From Williamsia sp. DF01-3 (GTDB lineage: Bacteria; Actinomycetota; Actinomycetes; Mycobacteriales; Mycobacteriaceae), in NCBI RefSeq assembly GCF_023051145.1, contig NZ_JALKFS010000005.1, forward strand, positions 1,240,001 through 1,304,000: a stretch of DNA of 64,000 bases, read 5' to 3'. A program made the position numbers and the translations under genes. Positions 8,118-16,377 of this stretch are shown here, piece by piece. Within the stretch, counting starts at the first letter, position 1. Every line of letters begins with the position of its first letter. A model generated the notes under the pieces. That model had not been told where the DNA came from, ran no database searches, and saw only the letters and a list, made by a program, of their open reading frames with translations.

Positions 8118-8690
8118 ATGAGCGCACCCGCACGATCAACAGCTCCACGCCGCCCCGGCGGTCGGAGTGCTCGCGTGCAGTCCGCTGTCTACACCGCCGT
8201 CGGCGAACTCGTGAGCGAGGGATACCGCGAGACAATGACGATTCCCCAGGTCGCCGAACGCGCCGGGGTGAATCCCACGAGCATCTACCGGCGGTGGGGT
8301 GTGATGGACGCGTTGCTCGAAGAGGTCGCGGTTGCGGCGCTGACGAAGAACGAACCGCTCCCCGACACCGGCAGCATCGCCGGAGACCTGCGCGCCTGGG
8401 CGACGGTGATCGTCGACGACATCACCCGCCCCGAGCGGACCACCTACCTACGAGCGATGGTCGGTGCCCGCAAGGAGATCGGTACATGCCCCTGCTGGGA
8501 CACTCGTGACGCCCAACTGCAGTCGATGATCGAACGCGCACGAAGCCGCGGGGAAAACGTGCCGTCGGCACGGCGGGCTCTCGACCACATCGTCGCTCCG
8601 CTCTACCACCACGTGGTCTTCGGTCTCCCGGCTGACCGCGCCTACGCCGATCGATTGGTCGAGGACGTGCTCGCGATGGGCGAGGCCTGA
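8118..8690 (+). CDS. TetR/AcrR family transcriptional regulator
   Basis: 190 aa. The N-terminal DNA-binding domain (residues about 17-65) has the TetR helix-turn-helix, with TIPQVAERAGVNPTSIYRRW as the recognition part. The C-terminal ligand domain starts with TGSIAGDLRAW and ends LVEDVLAMGEA, resembling the TetR_C_11-type domain common in actinobacteria. It is divergent from the MFS exporter, with two like-sequence palindromes in the gap, so it probably represses both the exporter and itself and is released by an exported compound (inference from layout). Confidence 0.88.
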   Translation: MSAPARSTAPRRPGGRSARVQSAVYTAVGELVSEGYRETMTIPQVAERAGVNPTSIYRRWGVMDALLEEVAVAALTKNEPLPDTGSIAGDLRAWATVIVDDITRPERTTYLRAMVGARKEIGTCPCWDTRDAQLQSMIERARSRGENVPSARRALDHIVAPLYHHVVFGLPADRAYADRLVEDVLAMGEA

Positions 8691-8863
8691 GGCGAGCGTG
8701 CCGCCTGCGCGCTGAAAACCGTGCTCAGGGCGCCTCATTGGCTTAGTGTTTGTTTTCCGAGGCACTGTGGCGGCGGGTTCTCTCGGTGACCGCGAGGCTG
8801 CGGCGAGTCCGACCCGCCCGATCGCTGGGGTGAGAGCGGCAACCGAACAGGTAGGGAAGCAAC

Positions 8864-10813
8864 GTGGGATTTGTGATCGGGTTCGCGCCCTGGATTCTGT
8901 TCTGGGTTCTGGTGGGTAACGCCGGTTTCCTGACGGCGGTACTGATCGCCTTCGCGCTGACCATCGCAGGTCAGGTCTTCCAGCGGTGGCGTGGCGAGCC
9001 CTTCCGCTCTCTGGAGGTCGGCACGATCGTGGTCTTCGTGCTCCTGGTGATCGCCGCCCTCACCCTCGACGACGACGTCCTGGAGCGCTGGCTGCAGCCG
9101 CTGTCGAATCTCGGCCTGTTCCTCATCGCACTCGGAGGTGTCCTGCTCGGCCGGCCGTTTGTCCGTGAGTACGCCGAGGACTCGGTGGATGCGAAAACCG
9201 CCACCACCGACGGGTTTCGCTACATCACCAACGCCATGACGTGGATGTGGGTGGCCGCCTTCGGTGCGATGACCCTGCTCTCGATCATCCCGCCGCTCGT
9301 CGACGGCGACGCGACCATCAAGGATGACGGCGATGCACTGTCGATCATCTGTTACTGGGTGGCGCCCTTCACGTTGCTCGGCATCGCCGGGGTGGTGTCG
9401 TCGGTGTTCCCGAACTGGTTCGAGACGCGTTCGGTGGAGGTGTCCGCCCGGGACGCGGGTGCAGAGGCGATTGTCGATCAGCCGTCGCCAGCGCCCGACA
9501 CCACGGACGGTCTGGTGATCACCGCGCCGAGTTCGTCCCGGCACGACGAGAGTTTTGGCGTGCAGCTCACCGGTGCCGAACCCGGCTCCCGCGTGGAGAT
9601 CGAGGTCAGTGGGACCGACCTGTTCGGTCGTCGCTGGCGCGCACAGGCAGCCTTCACGTCATCGGCCGACGGAACGGTCGACGTCGCCCGGGTTGTCCCG
9701 GTCGAGGGGGACTGGTCGGTCGCCGATCCGGATGCACCGCTGTGGGCGATGCGGCCCGACATCTCCGACTCCACGGCGCCGGACCTGTTCGTCCCTCCGG
9801 TCGGTCCCTGGCATGTGACCATCGAGGCGACCTCCGCTGGAAGGTCGGCCCGGCGAACGGTGTCGAGATTCCCGTCCGAGGTCGGCGTCGACGTGCGCGA
9901 GCTACAGATCGGCGGGCGAACGGCGCTCTTGGCGACGCCGGGTGGAACCGTGCCCGACGCGGGCTGGCCCGCGGTCGCCTGCTTCGGGGGGTCGGAAGGC
10001 GGGGTCGACTCGCAGCGCGCGACCATTGCGACGCTGGCCTCCAACGGCTTCGCAGCGCTGGCCTACTCCTGGGTCGACGAGTCGACGGCACACGCCGAGG
10101 CACCGCTGGCCCAGATCCCTCTCGAGCGGTTCGCCGACGCGGTCGTCACGTTGACGTCGCTGCCCGGGATCGACAGTGCGCGGATCACCGCGATGGGCAT
10201 CTCGAGGGGTGCCGAAGGACTGCTCGCCGCGGCCACGGTCACGCAGCTGCCGGTGAGTGGCCTGGTGTTGATCAGCCCGAGTTCGGTGTCGTGGCAGGCC
10301 ATCGGACCCGATGGCGAGATTCCTGACACCCCCACCTGGACATCAGGCGGGCAAACCGTCCCATGGGCACCGCTTCCGACCGGTTCCCTGATGCCTCAGT
10401 TGATCCGCAATGCGTGGCGCGTCCATCGCGACATCGCACACGGCCGCCCGAGTCTGCTGAAGCTGCACGACGCTTACACCGCAGGTCTCGACGAGCTCGG
10501 ACCCACCACCAGCTCACCCGCCCGACTACGGAGTGAGGTCATCGACGTGCCCCTGCTCTGCATCTCCGGGACCGATGACCATCTATGGCCCTCCGAGCGA
10601 ATGGCCGATGAATTGCTCGCCGCCCGCAACCATCCGCTGGACCAGCACGTGCGGCTCGAGAATGCGGGCCATCTGATTCGACTCGGGATGTTCCCCGGCA
10701 CCGCGCAGTGGAGCGCGGGCATCGCCTTCGGAGGCACCGCAGCCGGTCAGGGGCAGGGGCAACGGGCAGCGACGACCGCTGTTCTCGGCTTCCTCAGTGG
10801 AGTCTTCGTTTAG
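8864..10813 (+). CDS. Membrane-domain/BAAT-type acyl-CoA thioesterase fusion
   Basis: 649 aa from a GTG preceded by AGGGAAG. Residues 1-185 contain about five membrane segments with no obvious enzyme motif. Residues about 215-330 look like the Bile_Hydr_Trans (acyl-CoA thioester hydrolase N-terminal) beta-sandwich. Residues about 350-640 look like the BAAT_C alpha/beta-hydrolase, with nucleophile elbow GISRGAEG, acid in GTDDHLWPS and His in NAGHLI. Free bacterial BAAT-like proteins lack the membrane part. The design would place thioesterase or acyltransferase activity at the inner face of the membrane, perhaps on lipid or mycolate precursors (inference). It stands alone upstream of groEL. Confidence 0.72.
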   Translation: MGFVIGFAPWILFWVLVGNAGFLTAVLIAFALTIAGQVFQRWRGEPFRSLEVGTIVVFVLLVIAALTLDDDVLERWLQPLSNLGLFLIALGGVLLGRPFVREYAEDSVDAKTATTDGFRYITNAMTWMWVAAFGAMTLLSIIPPLVDGDATIKDDGDALSIICYWVAPFTLLGIAGVVSSVFPNWFETRSVEVSARDAGAEAIVDQPSPAPDTTDGLVITAPSSSRHDESFGVQLTGAEPGSRVEIEVSGTDLFGRRWRAQAAFTSSADGTVDVARVVPVEGDWSVADPDAPLWAMRPDISDSTAPDLFVPPVGPWHVTIEATSAGRSARRTVSRFPSEVGVDVRELQIGGRTALLATPGGTVPDAGWPAVACFGGSEGGVDSQRATIATLASNGFAALAYSWVDESTAHAEAPLAQIPLERFADAVVTLTSLPGIDSARITAMGISRGAEGLLAAATVTQLPVSGLVLISPSSVSWQAIGPDGEIPDTPTWTSGGQTVPWAPLPTGSLMPQLIRNAWRVHRDIAHGRPSLLKLHDAYTAGLDELGPTTSSPARLRSEVIDVPLLCISGTDDHLWPSERMADELLAARNHPLDQHVRLENAGHLIRLGMFPGTAQWSAGIAFGGTAAGQGQGQRAATTAVLGFLSGVFV

Positions 10814-10902
10814 CCCTGTACGCGGCGTAGAACCAGTCTCTGCAAAGGGTCGAGTTCCGCCTGTTCCAGCGGTCGAGCTCCGCCTCCGGCTCCGTCTCCC
10901 AC

Positions 10903-10929
10903 CTTGCACTCGGCACCTGAGAGTGCTAA
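10903..10929. promoter_or_regulatory. CIRCE element 1 (HrcA site) upstream of groEL
   Basis: CTTGCACTC, nine bases, then GAGTGCTAA. It fits the CIRCE consensus TTAGCACTC-N9-GAGTGCTAA at 16 of 18 arm positions. HrcA binding here would repress groEL at normal temperature. Confidence 0.85.
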
Positions 10930-10937
10930 AACGGTGG

Positions 10938-12697
<1,760 letters not shown>

Positions 12698-12726
12698 TCC
12701 ACGCTTCTCGCTCTACCGTTCACGCG

Positions 12727-12758
12727 AACCGGCCCACTCCCTCGGGAGTGGGCCGGTT
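12727..12758. terminator. Rho-independent terminator of groEL
   Basis: A perfect 15-base stem (AACCGGCCCACTCCC at 12727-12741 with its complement at 12744-12758) around a 2-base loop, followed by TCGTTTG. It begins 29 bases after the groEL stop. Confidence 0.88.
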
Positions 12759-12776
12759 TCGTTTGTGTGTGTTTGG

Positions 12777-12929
12777 GTGCACGCAAGTTGGTGTCCGGGG
12801 GCTGGATGTGACGTCAGCGGGGTACTTGTGCGCACTCAGCCCCATCGCGCGTGCCTGGTTGCACACAAGGCGGGACCTGAAGGCCGGATGTGACGTCAGG
12901 GACCGATCTGTGTGCACTCAGCCCCGCCT
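12777..12929 (+). repeat. Left repeat array (two 67-bp units) flanking the DUF559 gene
   Basis: Two units, 12777-12843 and 12859-12925, each exactly 67 bases. Each begins with G/TTGCACRCAAG, has a central GGATGTGACGTCA and ends CTTGTGYGCACTCAGCCCC (unit 2 CTGTGTGCACTCAGCCCC). The outer arms are complementary, so each unit can fold into a hairpin, and the centre holds the 8-base palindrome TGACGTCA. The array ends GCCCCGCCT at 12929. The whole array reappears inverted at 13833-13966. Confidence 0.85.
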
Positions 12930-12955
12930 ATACCACTGATGGCGAAGACACGTCA

Positions 12956-12984
12956 CCGGCTATCCACAGGCTGTGGATAGCCGG
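12956..12984. promoter_or_regulatory. 29-bp perfect palindrome upstream of the DUF559 gene
   Basis: CCGGCTATCCACAG (12956-12969), one base, then its exact complement (12971-12984). Each arm contains CTATCCACA, one base off the DnaA box TTATCCACA, in opposite orientations. It ends 11 bases before the GTG at 12996 and may be an operator for the gene product's winged-helix domain, a paired DnaA-like site or an mRNA hairpin. The choice is not decidable from sequence. Confidence 0.6.
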
Positions 12985-12995
12985 ATGCGCGAATT

Positions 12996-13844
12996 GTGTT
13001 TTGCGTCAACCATGATCGGATGGGGGAAGTACGAACACGTGCGCAGCTCTTAGCGGGCGGGATGACCAACCGCGAAGTCTCGCGTCTGAATCGACTATTG
13101 CCTGAGGTCTACTCGACGTCCGACCCGGGATACGTCGAACTCTGTGCGGCAGTCATCCTGTGGAAGCCGGCTGCCGTACTCAGTCACACCACCGCTGCTT
13201 GGTTGTGGGGATTGCTGGAGGACGAGCCCGAGATTGTCGAGGCCACCGTTTCGCCGAGCGTCTCGGTCCGCGGGCCGAGCTGGGTGCGCTTGCATCGGCG
13301 AACCGATGTACACGCGGTGCGCCGCAAAGGGCTGCCGGTGGTGCCAATCGAGCACTGCCTCATCGACGTCGCCACCACGCTTGACCAGCTGGCTCTCGAG
13401 GCTCTGTTCGACGCCGCAATCGGAACGCGGGTGAACTGGCGGGCAGTCGCTCGCCTCTGCGAGCGTTCACCAGGACGCCACGGAATCGTCGCCGTTCGCG
13501 AGCAACTACGCACGTGCTGCCCTCTCACCCGCTCAGAACCGGAGAGATTGGTTGCGCGTGCATTGAGTGCGCGAAACTTCCCGCTCGAGATCAACGCGAG
13601 AGTCGGCCGCTACTACGGCGACCTGGTGTGCCGTCGTGCAAGGGTCATCGTCGAAATCGACGGACGCGAATTCCACACCGACCCTGCAACTTTCAATAAC
13701 GACAGAAAGCGCCAGAACGAACTCGTCGACGATGACTGGCGCATCCTTCGCTACTCGGCCGCGACGGCGATCGCCAGCCTCGACGAAGTCGTCGACGACA
13801 TCATCCGCGTCGTGCGTAAACGTCGCCGAAGCAGGCGGGGCTGA
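12996..13844 (+). CDS. DUF559-domain protein with AbiEi-like N-terminal domain (putative nuclease)
   Basis: 282 aa from GTG 12996; ATG 13020 (MGEVRTRAQLL) is a likely alternative start. Residues about 10-95 resemble the winged-helix AbiEi-type antitoxin domain found in front of many DUF559 proteins (RTRAQLLAGGMTNREVSRL, then VLSHTTAAWLWGL). Residues about 185-275 are a Vsr/PD-(D/E)XK-like DUF559 domain. It has RVIVEIDGREFH with the Glu-x-Asp metal site, then NDRKRQNELV and WRILRYSA. It therefore has the residues of a nuclease, but activity is not established for the family. It lies alone between two inverted repeat arrays, and its TGA stop lies inside the right array. Confidence 0.8.
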   Translation: MFCVNHDRMGEVRTRAQLLAGGMTNREVSRLNRLLPEVYSTSDPGYVELCAAVILWKPAAVLSHTTAAWLWGLLEDEPEIVEATVSPSVSVRGPSWVRLHRRTDVHAVRRKGLPVVPIEHCLIDVATTLDQLALEALFDAAIGTRVNWRAVARLCERSPGRHGIVAVREQLRTCCPLTRSEPERLVARALSARNFPLEINARVGRYYGDLVCRRARVIVEIDGREFHTDPATFNNDRKRQNELVDDDWRILRYSAATAIASLDEVVDDIIRVVRKRRRSRRG

Positions 13845-13966
13845 GTGCACACAAGTAACCCGCCGACGTCACATCCAGCCCTCCTAGGGGACATGCGATG
13901 GGCCTGAGTGCACACAGGATGGTCCACGTCGTCACATCCGGCCGTCGGACAGCGACTCGTGTGCAG
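13833..13966 (-). repeat. Right repeat array flanking the DUF559 gene (inverted copy)
   Basis: Inverted relative to the left array. Unit 3 (13837-13881, 45 bases) lacks the outer arm; unit 4 (13900-13966) is again exactly 67 bases. Read on the minus strand the order is unit 4, the linker ATCGCATG (left-array linker ATCGCGCG), unit 3, then GCCCCGCCT, the same inner end as the left array. About 41 of 45 bases of unit 3 match unit 1. The DUF559 stop codon (13842-13844) is part of the conserved repeat. Confidence 0.85.
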
Positions 13967-14028
13967 CCAGACCCGCCACCCCCACCACCCCACCGCATCA
14001 AATCGCCGCGAGGGGGTATGCGAACTCC

Positions 14029-14925
14029 ATGCAGACCTTCTTGCCGTATCCGGACTTCGCGCGCTCGGCCGCCGTGCTGGACGTGCCGCGGTTGGGGAAG
14101 CAGCGGGTCGAAACACTGCAGATCCTGCGGGCGCTCGAATTGTTCGACTACGGGTGGGGGAGTCATCCGGCGGTGCAGATGTGGCGTGGACACACCCCTG
14201 CCTTGGTTTGCTACGGACTGACCTTCGTCGAGGTGTGGACCGCGGGCGGGCGGGCCGACACCACCGCGGGGCAGATCGCGGAGTTCGCACCGGAAGTGGT
14301 CGGGCGCCCCCAATCGGAGCTGGTGGCCGATGGCCTGATGCCCCCGTGGTGGGACGACGAACGCCTCTACCTCAGTCACCGCGCCGCATTGGTCCGGAAG
14401 GATCCGGAGTTCTACGTCCCCGTGTTCGGGGAGATGGATGGCGACATGCCGTACTTCTGGCCCGACCCTCCAGAAGTCCCGACGCAGCTGCGCACCGGTG
14501 ACCGCACGGTCTGGGTGGTGCGGCCGTCATCTGCAGAGCAGTACGAAGAGTTCAGGCGCCACAGCATCGTCGGTTTCGGGACCGAGTCCGGTATCGATGT
14601 CATCGCGGCGGCAGGTGGCGATCTCCGCGCGCTGCTGAAGGAACGAGCTCCGGGACGTCGGCCGGGCAAGGACCTGCGAGTCCTGGCATCGTTTGTCGGT
14701 GACCTGTCCGTGGGCGACGAGATCGCGGTGCCGATTCCGGACACGTTGGATCTTCACGTAGGAAGGCTGACGGGAGAGTATCAATTCTCGCGCAGTGCAA
14801 CGACTCTCGTTCCGCACCGCAGACGCGTGCAGTGGGAGGGGGTACTCGCCCGCAGCGACGTCATACCGCCCGCACTGTTGCAGAATCCGCGGGCGCTGTT
14901 CCCCGTGCCCGTCGCGCCTCGATAA
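14029..14925 (+). CDS. Pyrimidine-dimer-glycosylase-like (MSMEG_6728 family) protein with C-terminal PUA-like domain
   Basis: 298 aa. Residues 1-145 match the Pyr_excise/MSMEG_6728-type domain: MQTFLPYPDFARSAAVLD at the start, RLGKQRVETLQIL, the HPAVQMWRGH helix and a WWDDERLYLSHRAAL segment. Residues about 160-290 look like the PUA/EVE-like domain seen at the N-terminus of some Mrr-type restriction proteins: TVWVVRP, HSIVGFG, then VGDEIAVPIPD and a HRRRVQWEG strand. I know the first domain as a stand-alone protein; the pairing suggests recognition of damaged or modified bases in DNA (inference). It follows the right repeat array by about 60 bases. Confidence 0.7.
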   Translation: MQTFLPYPDFARSAAVLDVPRLGKQRVETLQILRALELFDYGWGSHPAVQMWRGHTPALVCYGLTFVEVWTAGGRADTTAGQIAEFAPEVVGRPQSELVADGLMPPWWDDERLYLSHRAALVRKDPEFYVPVFGEMDGDMPYFWPDPPEVPTQLRTGDRTVWVVRPSSAEQYEEFRRHSIVGFGTESGIDVIAAAGGDLRALLKERAPGRRPGKDLRVLASFVGDLSVGDEIAVPIPDTLDLHVGRLTGEYQFSRSATTLVPHRRRVQWEGVLARSDVIPPALLQNPRALFPVPVAPR

Positions 14926-15038
14926 ACAGAACTCAATCTGTGTGATCACTGCTCACGGCGCCGGAGATGGACAAGCAAACGCGAATTGAGTAGTTTCACG
15001 CTGCCGTGGCCTTGGTGCGCGGTCCTACTCTCATCGTC

Positions 15039-15434
15039 ATGACCTACGGTCCTCCCGCCATGACGTACCCGCGCCCCACCCCGGTTCCGGCGATTCCACC
15101 CCGCAGTCCGGGCCTGGTCGTCGACCTCATCGCGACGCTTTTCTTGCTGGCTCTGCAAGTCCTCGTCCTCGTGGGCAGCGTGTACATGAGTCTCTTCTTC
15201 GTCATGGCCACCGACAGCTGCTACGCCGATCGGTGTGACACGGACAATCTGCTGTGGGCGTACGTCGTCGCAGATGGTGGAGGTGTGGCGGTTGTGGTGG
15301 TGTCGATCATCGCCGCGTCAATCTTGATGGTGCGGCGCCGGGTGGCGTTCTGGGTTCCGGTGGTAGGCCTGATCCTGCAGATCTTCACCTTCGCGCTCGG
15401 AGCCGGATTGGCCGGCAGCGTCGTGCCGTCCTGA
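15039..15434 (+). CDS. Small integral membrane protein
   Basis: 131 aa from ATG 15039; a GTG at 15006 is less likely. A Pro-rich cytoplasmic N-terminus (about 25 residues) is followed by three membrane segments (about 28-52, 75-98, 105-128). A short extracytoplasmic loop between segments 1 and 2 carries two cysteines (DSCYADRCDTD), which may be disulfide-bonded. The form resembles the many small Pro-rich-head membrane proteins of Gordonia and Rhodococcus, whose role is unknown. It precedes the FrnE-like gene by 57 bases and may share its transcript; the loop cysteines and the neighbouring DsbA-like protein make a functional link imaginable but unproven. Confidence 0.6.
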   Translation: MTYGPPAMTYPRPTPVPAIPPRSPGLVVDLIATLFLLALQVLVLVGSVYMSLFFVMATDSCYADRCDTDNLLWAYVVADGGGVAVVVVSIIAASILMVRRRVAFWVPVVGLILQIFTFALGAGLAGSVVPS

Positions 15435-15491
15435 CACGCCGGTCTACGTGACGCTGGGAATGCCGATCGGCACCAGGCTGTTGCACGTCAC

Positions 15492-16157
15492 ATGGCTTCG
15501 ATCACCGTGGATATCTGGTCCGACATCGCGTGCCCGTGGTGTTACATCGGCAAACGCAAGTTCGAGGCCGGGCTCGCCGACTTCGCCGGCCGCGACGACG
15601 TCGAGGTGACCTACCACAGCTTCGAGCTGGCGCCAGATACCCCGGTGGACTTCGACGGCTCGGAGATCGACTTCCTCGTGCAGCACAAGGAGATGCCGGC
15701 CGGGCAGGTGCGCCAGATGCTCGACCAGGTCAGCGCCATCGCGGATGAGGTCGGACTGCGGTACAACTTCGATGCACTGCTGCACACCAACACCCGCAAG
15801 GCACACGAGCTGCTGCACTACGCCAAGCAGCATGGCAAGCAGCTGGAGATGGCAGAGCGACTGTTCGCCGCCTACTTCAGCGAGGGGCGGCACCTAGGGC
15901 GCGACGAGGAACTCGCCGAGCTGGGCGCCGATGTGGGTCTCGACCGCGGCGCCATCGAGAATGTCCTGGCGGCAGGCGATTACGTCTCAGCGGTTGACGC
16001 CGACATCGCGCAGGCACGTGAATACGGCATCAACGGGGTCCCGTTCTTCGTGATCGACGGCCGCTACGGGGTGTCCGGCGCCCAGGCTCCCGAAACCTTC
16101 ACCTCGGTGCTCGAGCGTGCACGAGACGAAGTGAAGGACGTCACCGCCGATGTCTGA
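15492..16157 (+). CDS. DsbA family oxidoreductase, FrnE-like
   Basis: 221 aa, with no signal peptide, so cytoplasmic. A thioredoxin fold with the active-site motif CPWC (residues about 15-18, SDIACPWCYIGKRKFE), a helical insertion, and the cis-Pro loop GVPFFVIDGRYGVSGAQ near residue 180. This matches the FrnE/2-hydroxychromene-isomerase-like group (mycobacterial Rv2466c type), which handle thiol-disulfide exchange under oxidative stress. The last codons overlap the start of a 46-codon ORF (ATGTCTGA), suggesting translational coupling. It is followed by a bidirectional-looking terminator before htpG. Confidence 0.88.
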   Translation: MASITVDIWSDIACPWCYIGKRKFEAGLADFAGRDDVEVTYHSFELAPDTPVDFDGSEIDFLVQHKEMPAGQVRQMLDQVSAIADEVGLRYNFDALLHTNTRKAHELLHYAKQHGKQLEMAERLFAAYFSEGRHLGRDEELAELGADVGLDRGAIENVLAAGDYVSAVDADIAQAREYGINGVPFFVIDGRYGVSGAQAPETFTSVLERARDEVKDVTADV

Positions 16158-16290
16158 AAAGCCGCCTCGGACTCTCGAACTCGTAGGCGACGTTGATGCC
16201 GGGGCCTGCGTCGACGGTGTGTGCACACTCCCGGTGCCGGACGAGTCCGCCGCGCAGGCGCCGACCCAGGACGGCCGCGACACTCAGTGA
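16150..16290 (+). CDS. Small protein with CxxxxC motif, coupled to the FrnE-like gene
   Basis: 46 codons starting within the last three codons of the upstream gene (the ATG at 16150 precedes its TGA at 16155). The product is acidic and contains GACVDGVCTLP, two cysteines four residues apart, in the middle. The overlap, the good codon use and the position just before a terminator suggest a real gene. The two-Cys core makes it a candidate substrate, metal ligand or redox partner of the DsbA-like protein (inference). I do not recognise a named family. Confidence 0.5.
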   Translation: MSEKPPRTLELVGDVDAGACVDGVCTLPVPDESAAQAPTQDGRDTQ

Positions 16291-16300
16291 ACTGCCGACA

Positions 16301-16361
16301 AGCGGGCCCCTGCTCCGACCGAGGCGACGTGAACTCGCGCTCGAGGGAGCAAGGGCCCGCT
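16301..16361. terminator. Bidirectional terminator between the frnE unit and htpG
   Basis: AGCGGGCCCCTGCTCC (16301-16316) pairs with 16346-16361 with one mismatch, giving a 16-base stem and a 29-base loop. It lies 10 bases after the small ORF's stop and 16 bases past the 3' end of htpG, which is read in the opposite direction. Confidence 0.6.
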
Positions 16362-16377
16362 CGTCTGATCCGAACCG

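Noticed and set aside
10848-10884. Direct repeat GGTCGAGYTCCGCC before groEL
   Set aside because: Two 14-base copies in a short GC-rich gap; no further copies or function apparent.
12777-12925. Repeat units considered as a CRISPR array
   Set aside because: Only two units on each side, 67 bases long and separated by a similar linker rather than unique spacers, and the other copies are inverted.
12956-12984. Paired DnaA-like boxes considered as a replication origin
   Set aside because: Only two near-boxes, no AT-rich unwinding region, no dnaA/dnaN nearby.
14938-14956. CRP/GlxR-like TGTGATCACTGCTCAC before the small membrane protein gene
   Set aside because: The arms are separated by seven, not six, bases, so it does not fit the consensus.
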